A DNA stretch of 64,000 nt. Source: Pedobacter mucosus (GTDB lineage: Bacteria > Bacteroidota > Bacteroidia > Sphingobacteriales > Sphingobacteriaceae). Every line of letters begins with the position of its first letter. Position 1 is the first letter of the stretch. Under the pieces are notes generated by a model, which was not told where the DNA came from, made no database searches, and saw only the letters and a program-made list of their open reading frames with translations. The translations under genes were made by a program, and so were the position numbers. The DNA is taken from positions 496,001 through 560,000 of the forward strand of contig NZ_CP087585.1 in the NCBI RefSeq assembly GCF_022200785.1. Reading direction: 5' to 3'. Positions 24,558-32,966 of the stretch are shown here, piece after piece.

Positions 24558-25265
24558 ATGAGTATTTCAGTTAAAAATCTATCCAAACATTACGATAAAC
24601 AAAAAGCTGTTGATTCCATTAGCTTTGATGCTAAACCCGGTCGGATTTTAGGTTTTTTAGGTCCGAACGGTGCAGGTAAATCTACTACAATGCGAATATT
24701 AACAGGTTATTTAGAGCCAACATTGGGTGATGTGAAAATAGCAGGAAAAGATATTTTGACTCAGGCTGTTGATGCAAAAAGGTTGATAGGTTACTTGCCA
24801 GAAAACACACCTTTGTATGGTGAAATGTACGTTAAAGAGTTCCTGAGTTTCGTTGGCGAGGCATATTCCTTAACAAATTTAACAGCAAGAGTTGACCAAG
24901 TAATTAGTATAGTCGGGCTAATACCCGAACAGCATAAAAAAATTGGCATGCTATCTAAAGGTTACCGACAAAGGGTTGGTTTGGCGCAGGCTATAATTCA
25001 TAACCCCGAGGTTTTAATTTTGGATGAACCAACTTCAGGTTTGGATCCCAATCAATTGGTAGACATTAGGGCGTTAATAAAGGAATTGGGCAAAAATAAA
25101 ACAGTTGTAATTTCCACCCATATCATGCAAGAAGTGGAGGCTATTTGTGATGATATTATCATTATTAATAAAGGAAAAATTGTTGCAAATGATTCGTTGG
25201 AAGGAATTAAAAACGCAAATAACCAAAATTCACTGGAGGATATTTTTAGAAAACTTACCGCTTAA
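24558..25265 (+). CDS. gldA: gliding-motility-type ABC transporter ATPase (GldA-like)
   Basis: ATP-binding subunit of the GldAFG ABC complex. Walker A GPNGAGKST (35-43), signature region LSKGYRQRVGLAQA, Walker B VLILDEPTSGLD and the H-loop STHIMQEVEA are all present. The assignment to GldA rests on gldF and gldG just downstream. Characterised GldA proteins are near 300 residues; this one is 235 and passes directly from the nucleotide-binding domain to the typical end SLEDIFRKLTA, lacking the usual about 60-residue accessory domain. Whether that is normal for this genus or a local deletion cannot be decided from one sequence. The reading frame is otherwise intact. Confidence 0.85.
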   Translation: MSISVKNLSKHYDKQKAVDSISFDAKPGRILGFLGPNGAGKSTTMRILTGYLEPTLGDVKIAGKDILTQAVDAKRLIGYLPENTPLYGEMYVKEFLSFVGEAYSLTNLTARVDQVISIVGLIPEQHKKIGMLSKGYRQRVGLAQAIIHNPEVLILDEPTSGLDPNQLVDIRALIKELGKNKTVVISTHIMQEVEAICDDIIIINKGKIVANDSLEGIKNANNQNSLEDIFRKLTA

Positions 25266-25269
25266 ATTC

Positions 25270-25794
25270 ATGTTTAAATTTTTTCTTTCTGTTTTAATTA
25301 TTTTAATTCCTTCAATTTTAAAAGCTCAAAATTCAGTTATTACTGTTGGGGCAGAAATTGGCTTGCCATCTGGAAATTTTACAAGTATAACAAACATCGG
25401 TCTTGGAGTGTCTGTAAAAGCAGATTTGCCAATTGCTACTAAATTTGGAATTATTTTAAATGGAGGTTATATGAATTTCTTTGGAAAAAGGAATCAATTG
25501 ATAAACGTTCAAGATTTGAGTTATTTGCCGCTTAAAGGTGGTTTAAAATATCAGCTAAGCGAAAGTTTTTATGCTGCGGGTTTAATTGGTGCAGCTATTC
25601 CAATAACCAACGGACAAAAAACTTTATTTATTTGGTCGCCTGGAATTGGCAATGTTTTTAAATTAAATGACCAGGTAAAATTTGATTTAGGAATTAGATA
25701 TGAAGCTTGGGTTGGTCAGAATTCTAATAATTTTTTATCAAACGCTACAAATTCAAAAGGATTTGTTGGAGTGAGGCTAGGCATAGGGTTTTAA
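25270..25794 (+). CDS. hypothetical outer-membrane beta-barrel protein, 174 aa
   Basis: I start it at the ATG at 25270, which gives a clean signal peptide (MFKFFLSVLIILIPSILKAQ); the frame is open further upstream but that part overlaps gldA. The mature protein is about 155 residues of alternating polar/hydrophobic strands ending with a characteristic C-terminal strand GFVGVRLGIGF, the pattern of small outer-membrane barrels. Its start is five bases after the gldA stop, so it is inside the gldA-gldF interval and probably co-transcribed. Family members of this type are usually called outer membrane protein beta-barrel domain; function unknown. Confidence 0.75.
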   Translation: MFKFFLSVLIILIPSILKAQNSVITVGAEIGLPSGNFTSITNIGLGVSVKADLPIATKFGIILNGGYMNFFGKRNQLINVQDLSYLPLKGGLKYQLSESFYAAGLIGAAIPITNGQKTLFIWSPGIGNVFKLNDQVKFDLGIRYEAWVGQNSNNFLSNATNSKGFVGVRLGIGF

Positions 25795-25854
25795 TGATCC
25801 TGTTTTTTGATATTTAAAAGCAATATTTAATTAACTTCGGCACTTTAATAGCAC

Positions 25855-26580
25855 ATGTACGCAGTTTTTAAACGAGAATTATTTAGTTTTTTGAGTTCAA
25901 TGGTTGCTTATATTACCATTGGAATTTTCCTGTTGGTTTCTGGTCTGCTGCTTTGGTTCTTCCCAGATACTTCTATTCTGGATTATGGATATGCCGAATT
26001 AAATGGTTTTTTTAGCTTGGTTCCGTATCTTTTTATGTTTTTAATTCCAGCAATTACCATGCGCTCTTTTGCCGAAGAACGTAAAGATGGAACCTATGAA
26101 TTACTTATAACGAAGCCCATTACGCTTTGGGAAATTATTATTGCAAAGTATTTTGCAAGCTTAGTTTTAGTGTTATTCGCATTAATACCCACATTAATTT
26201 ATTATTACTCAATTTCTAAATTAGGTTTTCCTGAAGGAAATATAGATTCAGGAGCAGTAATTGGATCATATATTGGCTTATTTTTATTAGGTGCTGTATT
26301 TACTTCCATCGGAATATTTTCATCAGCGTTAACTAAAAATCAGGTGATTGCATTTGTTATTTCTGCTGCTTTATGTGCATTTGCCTATCTGGGTTTCGAT
26401 TACACTAGTCAGGTTGTTGGCTTGCAAAATTTTGAAAGTTTGATAAATAATTTAGGAATAAATCAACACTATATTTCTATTAGTCGGGGTGTTTTGGATA
26501 CGCGTGATCTGATTTACTTTATCACTTTTTCCATGTTTTTTTTATTGTTCACCAAATTGATAATAGGAGGTAAGCGATAA
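25855..26580 (+). CDS. gldF: ABC transporter permease, GldF-like
   Basis: 241-residue membrane subunit with six transmembrane helices: the first in SSMVAYITIGIFLLVSGLLLWFFP, the last in IYFITFSMFFLLFTKLI. The loop MRSFAEERKDGTYELLITKPITLWEIIIAKYF (about 78-110) is the ABC-2 signature that couples to the ATPase; the same motif appears in NosY- and GldF-type permeases. The stop overlaps the gldG start by one base (TAATG), so gldF and gldG are translationally coupled. Together with gldA this makes the GldAFG transporter, which in Flavobacterium is needed for gliding; many non-gliding Bacteroidota retain it. Confidence 0.9.
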   Translation: MYAVFKRELFSFLSSMVAYITIGIFLLVSGLLLWFFPDTSILDYGYAELNGFFSLVPYLFMFLIPAITMRSFAEERKDGTYELLITKPITLWEIIIAKYFASLVLVLFALIPTLIYYYSISKLGFPEGNIDSGAVIGSYIGLFLLGAVFTSIGIFSSALTKNQVIAFVISAALCAFAYLGFDYTSQVVGLQNFESLINNLGINQHYISISRGVLDTRDLIYFITFSMFFLLFTKLIIGGKR

Positions 26581-28265
26581 TGATCAGAAGAAATAAATGG
26601 TTTGATACCATTGTAGTTTTGGTTGCATTATTGGTAATTAATACAGTTGCGGCTTACTTTTTCTATCGTTTTGATTTTACTGCTGATAAACGTTTCACGC
26701 TAAATGAAAAAACGAAAATTCTGCTTAAGAAAAATGAGAAGCCTGTACTTATTACAGTTTTTTTAAATGGTGAATTACCGCCAGCTTTCAAACGACTGCA
26801 AGCTGCGGTTAGCGATTTATTATCTGATTATAAAGCCTATTCAACTGCCGAAGTTAAAGTAGTTTTTATCGATCCAATTGCAGGCTTAAATCAAGCAGAT
26901 CAAGATACGGTGATCAATAACCTTTATCAGCAAGGAATAGAAGCGACCAATTTAAGTGTAAAAACGGAAGCGGGTTTAACACAAAAGTTAGTGTTTCCAA
27001 TGGCAATTATTGAAAGTGACGGAAAACAAATCCCAATCAAACTTTTTCAAAATTTAGAAACCAATGGCAGTTATGAAGATAATATTAACCGTTCGATAGA
27101 AAACTTAGAATATACCTTTACTTCAAGCTTAAAAAAAATAGTTACCGGCAGCAATGCTCGTATTGGTTTTACAGAATCTAATGGGGAATTGTCTGATTTG
27201 CAGCTTTATGATGCTCGTTTAACGCTTTCTAATCATTACGTTGTTGGCCGGGTTGATTTAAATACCATCACAAAAGCAGGTTTGGATAAACTAAATATGT
27301 TGGTGATTGCGAAACCTAAACAACCTTTTACTGAAGCAGAAAAGTACAAGATAAATTACTTTGTTTTAAATGGCGGGAATGTACTTTGGAGCATCGATCA
27401 AGTAAATGCAGAGTTAGATAGTTTGCAGAACCGAAATGGGCAAATGGCGACAAATCGCAATTTAAATTTAGATGATATGCTTTTTATCTATGGGGCCCGA
27501 ATTAATTATAACATTATTGCTGATCCATCAAATAGTGCCGAAATCCCGGTAGCCACTGGGGCAGTTGGTACGCAAAACCAAATGCAACTCGTTCCATGGA
27601 TTTATTATCCAATATTATTGCCGGATACAGTTCATAGTGTTGTAAAAAAGTTGGATGGTATAAAATCTGAATTCCCTAGTACAGTTGATACTATTGGCGT
27701 AAAGGGCGTACAGAAATCATACATTTTAACTACATCTACCTTTAATAAGGTTTATAACGTACCAAAATTATTTAGTTTGCAAATGGTTGCAGAACAGCCA
27801 GATCCTAAAATGTTTATGAGTCACCCGCAAAATGTTGCGGTTCTTTTAGAAGGAAGTTTCTCCTCTGTTTTTGCTGGAAGGCCTTTGCCTGCTGGAATAA
27901 TATCACCATATACATTAGCAACAGCTGGCAAACCAGGAAAAATGATTGTAATTGGCGATGGGGATATTTTTAAAAATCAAGTTTCTGAAACGGATGGTTC
28001 GCCTTTTCCCTTGGGTTTTGATCGTTATACACAACGCACCTTCGGCAACAAAGCGTTGTTGCTAAATATTGTGGATTATTTTACGGATAACGATAATTTA
28101 ATAGCCCTTCGCAATAAAGATGTGAAGATTCGTTTGCTGGATAAAGGCAAAATAAAGCTCGAAAAATCAAGATGGCAGTTTATAAATGTGGTTGCGCCGC
28201 TGTTATTGTTAATATTGTTTGCAACTTTTCAACATTATTACCGCAAATACAAGTACGCTAAATAA
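26580..28265 (+). CDS. gldG: gliding-motility-associated ABC transporter substrate-binding/accessory protein GldG
   Basis: 561 residues. One N-terminal transmembrane helix (TIVVLVALLVINTVAAYFFY, about 10-29) and one at the C-terminus (INVVAPLLLLILFATFQHY) flank a large periplasmic domain. RFTLNEKTKILLKKNEKPVLITVFLNG near the start and NGGNVLWSIDQVNAELDSLQ in the middle match the GldG/IFT52-like (DUF4350-type) fold seen in ABC-2 accessory subunits. Gene order gldF-gldG-dnaN is a common Sphingobacteriaceae arrangement, and the coupled start makes the assignment secure. Biochemical role is still poorly known. Confidence 0.92.
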   Translation: MIRRNKWFDTIVVLVALLVINTVAAYFFYRFDFTADKRFTLNEKTKILLKKNEKPVLITVFLNGELPPAFKRLQAAVSDLLSDYKAYSTAEVKVVFIDPIAGLNQADQDTVINNLYQQGIEATNLSVKTEAGLTQKLVFPMAIIESDGKQIPIKLFQNLETNGSYEDNINRSIENLEYTFTSSLKKIVTGSNARIGFTESNGELSDLQLYDARLTLSNHYVVGRVDLNTITKAGLDKLNMLVIAKPKQPFTEAEKYKINYFVLNGGNVLWSIDQVNAELDSLQNRNGQMATNRNLNLDDMLFIYGARINYNIIADPSNSAEIPVATGAVGTQNQMQLVPWIYYPILLPDTVHSVVKKLDGIKSEFPSTVDTIGVKGVQKSYILTTSTFNKVYNVPKLFSLQMVAEQPDPKMFMSHPQNVAVLLEGSFSSVFAGRPLPAGIISPYTLATAGKPGKMIVIGDGDIFKNQVSETDGSPFPLGFDRYTQRTFGNKALLLNIVDYFTDNDNLIALRNKDVKIRLLDKGKIKLEKSRWQFINVVAPLLLLILFATFQHYYRKYKYAK

Positions 28266-28271
28266 TTTTTC

Positions 28272-28279
28272 TATTTTTG
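28272..28279 (+). promoter_or_regulatory. -7 box TATTTTTG for dnaN
   Basis: Exact TAnnTTTG match in the 33-base gldG-dnaN gap, 19 bases ahead of the dnaN start, giving dnaN a promoter of its own. Confidence 0.55.
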
Positions 28280-28298
28280 GAGAAGACTAAATAATATC

Positions 28299-29423
28299 AT
28301 GAGATTTATTGTATCCACATCAACTTTATTAAAACATTTGCAAACTGTAAATGGTGCATCAAGCAGCAGCACAGTTTTACCTATATTAGAAAATTTTCTT
28401 TTCGAAATTAAAGACGGAAACTTAACGATCTCAGCTACCGATTTACAAACCAGTATGACAACTGCTTTGGCTGTAGAATCAAAGGAAGAAGGAAAAGTTG
28501 CTGTGCCATCTAAAATTTTATTAGATACACTTAAAACGCTACCTGATCAGCCGATTTCTTTTAATATTGATGATGTCACTTTTGCAATAGAAATAAGCGC
28601 AGGTGATGGTAAATATAAGTTGAGTGGAGAAAATGGTGATGATTTCCCTAAAATTCCAATTGTAGAAAATGCTTCATCGGTAAATTTACCTGCCTCTGTA
28701 TTAACTGAAGCGATTACTAAAACCATATTTGCTGTTAGTAATGATGAATTACGACCAGCTATGACAGGTGTTTATTGTCAACTTTCGCCTGAGCATATTA
28801 CATTTGTGGCTACTGACGCACATAAATTGGTTCGTTACCGTCGTACGGATAGTAAAGCTGATAAAGCAACATCTTTCATCTTACCAAAAAAAGCGCTAAC
28901 GCTTTTAAAAGCGGCTTTGCCATCTACAGAAATCAATGTATCAGTAGACTACAACGCTACAAGTGCTTTTTTTAAATTTGATAACATTAATCTTGTGTGT
29001 CGTTTAATAGACGAGCGCTATCCTGATTATGAAGCAGTTATTCCTCAAAACAATCCAAATAAATTAGTTATCGATCGTAGTTTATTTTTAAATACACTTC
29101 GTCGGGTTGTAATTTTTGCTAACAAAACTACACACCAAGTTCGCCTAAAAATAAGTGGAAGTGAATTAAATATTTCTTCAGAAGATTTAGATTTTGCCAA
29201 CGAAGCTCATGAACGTTTGAGTTGTCAATATGACGGTGAAGACCTGGAAATAGGTTTTAATGCTCGTTTTTTAATAGAAATGCTTAGTAATTTAAGTGGA
29301 GATGAAGTAACGTTAGAACTTTCTACTTCGAATAGAGCTGGACTTTTAATTCCTCAAACTAATGATGAAAATGAAGATGTTTTAATGTTGGTAATGCCGG
29401 TGATGCTTAATAACAGCTATTAA
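28299..29423 (+). CDS. dnaN: DNA polymerase III beta subunit (sliding clamp)
   Basis: The ring-shaped clamp that tethers the replicative polymerase to DNA. 374 residues, the expected length, with three repeats of the clamp domain (about 1-120, 128-250, 251-374). Typical segments: LPILENFLFEI (22-32), LRPAMTGVYCQL (about 151-162), VATDAHKLVRY (about 171-181), IDERYPDYEAVIPQ (about 240-253) and the C-terminal LVMPVMLN (M-P-V/M-R-L variant). Located after gldG and far from dnaA in this window, so this is not the dnaA-dnaN origin arrangement. It has a -7 box and a strong terminator of its own. Confidence 0.97.
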   Translation: MRFIVSTSTLLKHLQTVNGASSSSTVLPILENFLFEIKDGNLTISATDLQTSMTTALAVESKEEGKVAVPSKILLDTLKTLPDQPISFNIDDVTFAIEISAGDGKYKLSGENGDDFPKIPIVENASSVNLPASVLTEAITKTIFAVSNDELRPAMTGVYCQLSPEHITFVATDAHKLVRYRRTDSKADKATSFILPKKALTLLKAALPSTEINVSVDYNATSAFFKFDNINLVCRLIDERYPDYEAVIPQNNPNKLVIDRSLFLNTLRRVVIFANKTTHQVRLKISGSELNISSEDLDFANEAHERLSCQYDGEDLEIGFNARFLIEMLSNLSGDEVTLELSTSNRAGLLIPQTNDENEDVLMLVMPVMLNNSY

Positions 29424-29490
29424 ATATTAAATTGAGTTTAGTATTGTTTCTTAATTAGTTAATTAACATTATAAACTTGTATTATTAAGA

Positions 29491-29525
29491 AAATGGCTTG
29501 GTTTTTGAACCAAGCCATTTTTATT
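29491..29525 (+). terminator. strong terminator after dnaN
   Basis: Perfect 13-bp stem AAATGGCTTGGTT/AACCAAGCCATTT (29491-29503 and 29508-29520), loop TTTG, then TTATTT. It separates dnaN from the DUF4397 lipoprotein genes. Confidence 0.92.
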
Positions 29526-29543
29526 TAAACCAAATAAGAATAT

Positions 29544-30212
29544 ATGAAAAACTATACTAAACTGTTTTTTTTGGCATTATTTTTTTTCATTTTATCAGCG
29601 GTTTCTTGTAAAAAGACGGACTCAAATGAGGTTGTTAAAGGCGAATCAAAAGTAAAAATGGTTAATGCAGTTTTAACGGAACCGTATCAGAATGTATTCG
29701 TAGATGGCGAGAAATTAACGGTTACTGCTTTAAACTTTGGTGAAACTACAGATTATGTGAAAATATCTTCAGGAAGCAGAAATGTTTCTTTCGTAAATGC
29801 CAATAATACGTCAATTATTGCTGACCTAAATTTTACGCCATCCATTACTTATACCACCTTTTTAATTAGTGATCGTGCTGGTATGAAGGAACTTATTAAA
29901 TATGAAGATAATTTGAGTAATAACGAATCTTCAAAAATTAAGATAAAATTTATCAATTTAACGCCTTATTTTAATACAGGCATAAACGTAACCTTGCAAG
30001 CAGGAACTCAATTTGTAAACGCCTTACAGTTTAAGGAAGAGTCAGCTTATTTTACTATCGATCCGGGTATTAATTTGAGGTTCAATGTTGTCGGATCTGG
30101 AAGTATTAAAACGATAGATAATGCAAGTTTAATGCCTAATAAAATCTATACCATTTGGTTCAGTGGATTAACGGCCGCAACTCTTGAAGCTCATATTATT
30201 ACCGATAATTAA
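29544..30212 (+). CDS. DUF4397 lipoprotein, first of a tandem pair
   Basis: 222 residues. Lipoprotein leader with lipobox ending at Cys22 (LSAVSC). The mature protein has the DUF4397 pattern: KVKMVNAVLTEPYQNVFVDGEKLT (a first strand pair), ALNFGETTDYVKISSGSRNVSF (the hallmark F-G-x-x-x-x-Y-x-x-x-x-x-G), and TYTTFLISDRAG. A second half (about 130-222) repeats the fold in diverged form (IKFINLTPYFNTGINVTLQ then IYTIWFSGL). It shares the organisation of the next gene, 42 bases downstream, so the two arose by duplication. Function unknown; probably surface- or periplasm-exposed. Confidence 0.88.
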   Translation: MKNYTKLFFLALFFFILSAVSCKKTDSNEVVKGESKVKMVNAVLTEPYQNVFVDGEKLTVTALNFGETTDYVKISSGSRNVSFVNANNTSIIADLNFTPSITYTTFLISDRAGMKELIKYEDNLSNNESSKIKIKFINLTPYFNTGINVTLQAGTQFVNALQFKEESAYFTIDPGINLRFNVVGSGSIKTIDNASLMPNKIYTIWFSGLTAATLEAHIITDN

Positions 30213-30254
30213 TTACCTTTATCTTTTAATATTGATTATCGCAGCAAATTCTGT

Positions 30255-30974
30255 ATGAAGAGAATACCCTTTCAAATACCTAAAATAATTTTATTATTTA
30301 CCTTAATTTTAATGTTTGCCTCTTGCATTAAAAACGATAATATTATTGAAGGTGATGCAAAAGTAAAGTTTCATAATGTAGTTCAAACAGCAGGTAACCA
30401 AACATTCTATTTTAATGGAGTAGTTTATGGTGCAGCATTAGCCTATGGAAATAGTTCTGATTACCTTGTTATTCCTATTAAAGATAAGGGCCTAGGCCAA
30501 GAGTACACTATTATTTCGAAAAAAATTGTTACCACAATAGCGCCGCCCCTAACTACCATAACTCCAACAGATACTATTAAAGAAACACTTAAGGTTGGTA
30601 AAAACTATTCAGTTTATTATAGAAAAATAAATAATAAAGATTCATCAATGTATTTTTATGAGGAAGACCTATCGATAAAGACAGATAGTGCTGAATGTGC
30701 CAAAATTAAATTTTTAAACCTTGGTTACACACTTCAATCAAAAGTTAATGTGTTTAATCTAAATAAAAAATACAATAGAACTTTGGGTTATGGAGAAATG
30801 ACTGAATATATTTATGTACCCATAGATTCAAACGCAGCGGTTTCTTTAAACTTAGTAAATTCAACGGTTGTTAGTAAAATTGCGGCAGCCAGTTTTATAA
30901 AAGGAAAAACCTATACTATTTTAATTGATGGTACAGCAGCAGGTGTTCTTCAGCAACGCTTAATTTCTAATTAA
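30255..30974 (+). CDS. DUF4397-like lipoprotein, second of the pair
   Basis: 239 residues with lipobox ending at Cys24 (LMFASC) after a long hydrophobic leader. The same architecture as the upstream gene is visible: AKVKFHNVVQTAGNQTFYFNGVVY, then ALAYGNSSDYLVIPIKDKG, with the motif G-x-S-S-D-Y in the same place, and a second half starting CAKIKFLNLGYTLQSKVNVF and ending KTYTILIDGTAAG. A Pro/Thr-rich insertion (TIAPPLTTITPTDTIKE) is specific to this copy. It is probably co-transcribed with the first copy. Function unknown. Confidence 0.83.
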   Translation: MKRIPFQIPKIILLFTLILMFASCIKNDNIIEGDAKVKFHNVVQTAGNQTFYFNGVVYGAALAYGNSSDYLVIPIKDKGLGQEYTIISKKIVTTIAPPLTTITPTDTIKETLKVGKNYSVYYRKINNKDSSMYFYEEDLSIKTDSAECAKIKFLNLGYTLQSKVNVFNLNKKYNRTLGYGEMTEYIYVPIDSNAAVSLNLVNSTVVSKIAAASFIKGKTYTILIDGTAAGVLQQRLISN

Positions 30975-31014
30975 TTAATATTTAAAGTTTCGCGGTTTAT
31001 CATTTTGTTATTTA

Positions 31015-31022
31015 TATTTTTG
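31015..31022 (+). promoter_or_regulatory. -7 box TATTTTTG for the DedA gene
   Basis: Exact TAnnTTTG match, 16 bases upstream of the TTG start at 31039; supports the short leader implied by that start. Confidence 0.5.
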
Positions 31023-31038
31023 TCGAAAATTATATATT

Positions 31039-31728
31039 TTGGAATTACTACAACAGCTTTTAGATTTTATACTCCACATAGATGTTCATTTAGCACAAAT
31101 TGCTAACGATTACCAAACCTGGACTTATCTCATTTTATTCTTAATTATTTTTGCTGAAACAGGCTTTGTTGTTACCCCATTTTTACCAGGCGATTCTTTG
31201 CTTTTTGCTATGGGCGCTTTAATTGCAGGGGAACACGAAACAGGCTTGAATATATGGCTAATGTTAGTTATTTTAATTGTCGCCGCTATTTTAGGGAACA
31301 CAGTTAACTATAAACTAGGAAGCTTTTTGGGTGCCGGAGTATTTAAGGAAAATAACAAAATTTTAAAGCTTAAATATTATCATCAATCACATGAATTTTT
31401 TGAAAAACATGGTGGTAAAGCAATAATGTTGAGTAGGTTTTTGCCTATTTTTAGAACCATAGCGCCTTTTGTAGCTGGTATTGCGAAAATGCCTTTCGGC
31501 AGGTTTACTTATTATAATGTTATTGGTGGCGTAGCCTGGATTGTGGCTTTATTAATGGGCGGATATTTACTTGGACAAATTCCGATAATCAAAAATAATT
31601 TCGAATTAGTTATCATTTTTATCGCCGTAGTAACATTTGTTCCTGCTGTTTGGGCTGCGGTTAAGAGTAGGTTTCAGCCAAAAAAAGTGGAAGCCATAAT
31701 TGAAGGTGATGAAACTAAAATGAAGTAA
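31039..31728 (+). CDS. DedA-family membrane protein, TTG start
   Basis: Inner-membrane protein of the DedA/VTT family, whose members include lipid-carrier flippases (undecaprenyl phosphate recycling). 229 residues with about five or six membrane segments. The signature is present: FAETGFVVTPFLPGDSLLFAMG (about 39-60) with E-x-x-x-x-x-x-P-x-x-P-G-D, and KHGGKAIMLSRFLPIFRTIAPFVAGIAKM (about 118-147) with the conserved R-F-x-P-x-x-R. Translation must start at the TTG at 31039, because the first in-frame ATG (31261) would cut off the first signature. A promoter box 16 bases upstream agrees. It converges on the S1/P1-like gene. Confidence 0.92.
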   Translation: MELLQQLLDFILHIDVHLAQIANDYQTWTYLILFLIIFAETGFVVTPFLPGDSLLFAMGALIAGEHETGLNIWLMLVILIVAAILGNTVNYKLGSFLGAGVFKENNKILKLKYYHQSHEFFEKHGGKAIMLSRFLPIFRTIAPFVAGIAKMPFGRFTYYNVIGGVAWIVALLMGGYLLGQIPIIKNNFELVIIFIAVVTFVPAVWAAVKSRFQPKKVEAIIEGDETKMK

Positions 31729-31734
31729 TATCAA

Positions 31735-32691
31735 TTACATTTCTCTACCGATTAAAGAACCGTTTCTATATTTAATTTCTGCGTTATCTGATGCTTTCTT
31801 TTCATCCGGATCTAAATCTATTTTAATTAAGTTTTTTAGCTCTGGTTGGCCAGCATCTACCCAAGCAGAATACCAAAAAGATCCAATTTCTAGTATAGCC
31901 GATCTCATTTGCTTTTGTACCATATTATTCATTTTATCATGATAAGCCTTTGAGTAAGCAACTGAATATTGTTTTAGAACAGAATTATTTTTCTCTGAAA
32001 AGCTATACTTTTTATCCGAAGGAAAGGAAGCGTTTAAATCTGCTTCGAATACTAAAACTGTATCCACTAAAGTATGGGTGTGCTTAACAATTTTCCAAGC
32101 TTCTTTTAATGGATTTTCGATGTATAAAGCTTTGCCAACTAAAAAATTATAATTGATTGAAAACAATTCTGGTAATCTGCTTTCCCAAAAAGCATGAATG
32201 CCAACTTGGTTGGTTAATTGTCCGTTATGATTTTTTGAAGTATGCAATGGAACATGTGCATCGCCAATATAATGTCCTAAATCTGCAGAATATTTTAAAA
32301 TCTTAATCGAATCTCTGGTTTTAAAAGCTTTTATTAAGCTAAAATAAGTTCTTTGAATTTGCCAAGGGACAATCCCGTTTGCATTTAAATGTTTCAAACC
32401 GTATTTAGCCAAGGCATCATTCCATTTTTCCGGAATACTATCTATATTTTTTTCATAATTTTCTACATCTAAATAGTGCCGAGGTGCCTCAAGTGTGTCG
32501 GCATATCTGCGCTTATCAGGATCCACAGCATGTTCAGTAATGAATTTTATGTTCCTTTTGTAGAATCCAATCATTCCTGTTGGTAAGGTAAAAACTGCAA
32601 GATTATTAATTTTTTGATGGGCAAAAAAGCCCCAGGATGTGCAAAGAAAAAGCGGGATGATCAACGCAATAAATATCGTTAATCGTTTCAT
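31735..32691 (-). CDS. S1/P1 nuclease or zinc-dependent phospholipase C-like hydrolase, secreted
   Basis: 318 residues. Signal peptide (MKRLTIFIALIIPLFLCTS) followed at once by WGFFAHQKIN, the N-terminal Trp/His zinc-binding start typical of S1/P1 nucleases and zinc-dependent phospholipases. The second zinc region SADLGHYIGDAHVPLHTSKNH (about 142-162) has H-x-x-x-D-x-H-x-P-L-H, and a later HAFWESRLPEL fits as well. All-alpha fold expected. Substrate (nucleic acid or phospholipid) cannot be read from the sequence. It is probably periplasmic. It ends seven bases from the DedA stop, convergent. Confidence 0.85.
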   Translation of the reverse strand: MKRLTIFIALIIPLFLCTSWGFFAHQKINNLAVFTLPTGMIGFYKRNIKFITEHAVDPDKRRYADTLEAPRHYLDVENYEKNIDSIPEKWNDALAKYGLKHLNANGIVPWQIQRTYFSLIKAFKTRDSIKILKYSADLGHYIGDAHVPLHTSKNHNGQLTNQVGIHAFWESRLPELFSINYNFLVGKALYIENPLKEAWKIVKHTHTLVDTVLVFEADLNASFPSDKKYSFSEKNNSVLKQYSVAYSKAYHDKMNNMVQKQMRSAILEIGSFWYSAWVDAGQPELKNLIKIDLDPDEKKASDNAEIKYRNGSLIGREM

Positions 32692-32860
32692 TAAGGAAGA
32701 TAAGTAAAATTTTAGAAATTAAATTTTTTTATGCCCGGAACAGACTTTGCAGGGTGAATAGCTAATATTAAAATTTATTTAAGGGCAACATAACCAAAAG
32801 ATAACATATTACTATGGCTTGTTAGGCTTCGCTTTTAGAATACAAGATTAAAATTAGCGA

Positions 32861-32944
32861 AATTAAGGCTATGTCCGCGATAATTAAGCCTATGTCTAAG
32901 GTAATTAAGGCTAGGTCTTATGTCATTAAGCCTATGTCTGATGT
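32861..32944. repeat. four tandem 21-bp units with alternating AAGGCT/AAGCCT cores
   Basis: Units at 32861-32881, 32882-32902, 32903-32923 and 32924-32944. Each has the core (A/C)ATTAAG(G/C)CTA(T/G)GTC followed by about five variable bases. Units 1 and 3 read AAGGCT, units 2 and 4 read AAGCCT, so neighbours carry reverse-complementary pentamers. The array ends 22 bases ahead of the DUF4395 start. The period equals two helical turns and seven codons. Confidence 0.85.
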
Positions 32945-32966
32945 AAAAAATGCGTAAATTGTACCA

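Noticed and set aside
25147..25269. Upstream extension of the outer-membrane protein reading frame into gldA
   Set aside because: The extension overlaps gldA and has no signal peptide at its start; the ATG at 25270 gives a perfect signal peptide.
28299..29423. dnaN as evidence of a replication origin here
   Set aside because: No dnaA, no cluster of DnaA boxes, and dnaN follows gldG as in other Sphingobacteriaceae, not dnaA.
31261..31728. ATG start for the DedA gene
   Set aside because: The first in-frame ATG would delete the first membrane helix and the F-x-P-G-D signature; TTG at 31039 preserves the whole protein and has a promoter box upstream.
32861..32944. Possible CRISPR array
   Set aside because: Units are contiguous without spacers, only four copies, and no cas genes anywhere in the window.
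32823..32956. Short frame with IKAMSAI/IKPMSKV heptads as a possible peptide gene
   Set aside because: No start codon before the repeats other than an internal Met, no known family, ends 11 bases before a real gene; kept only as an observation about the repeat.
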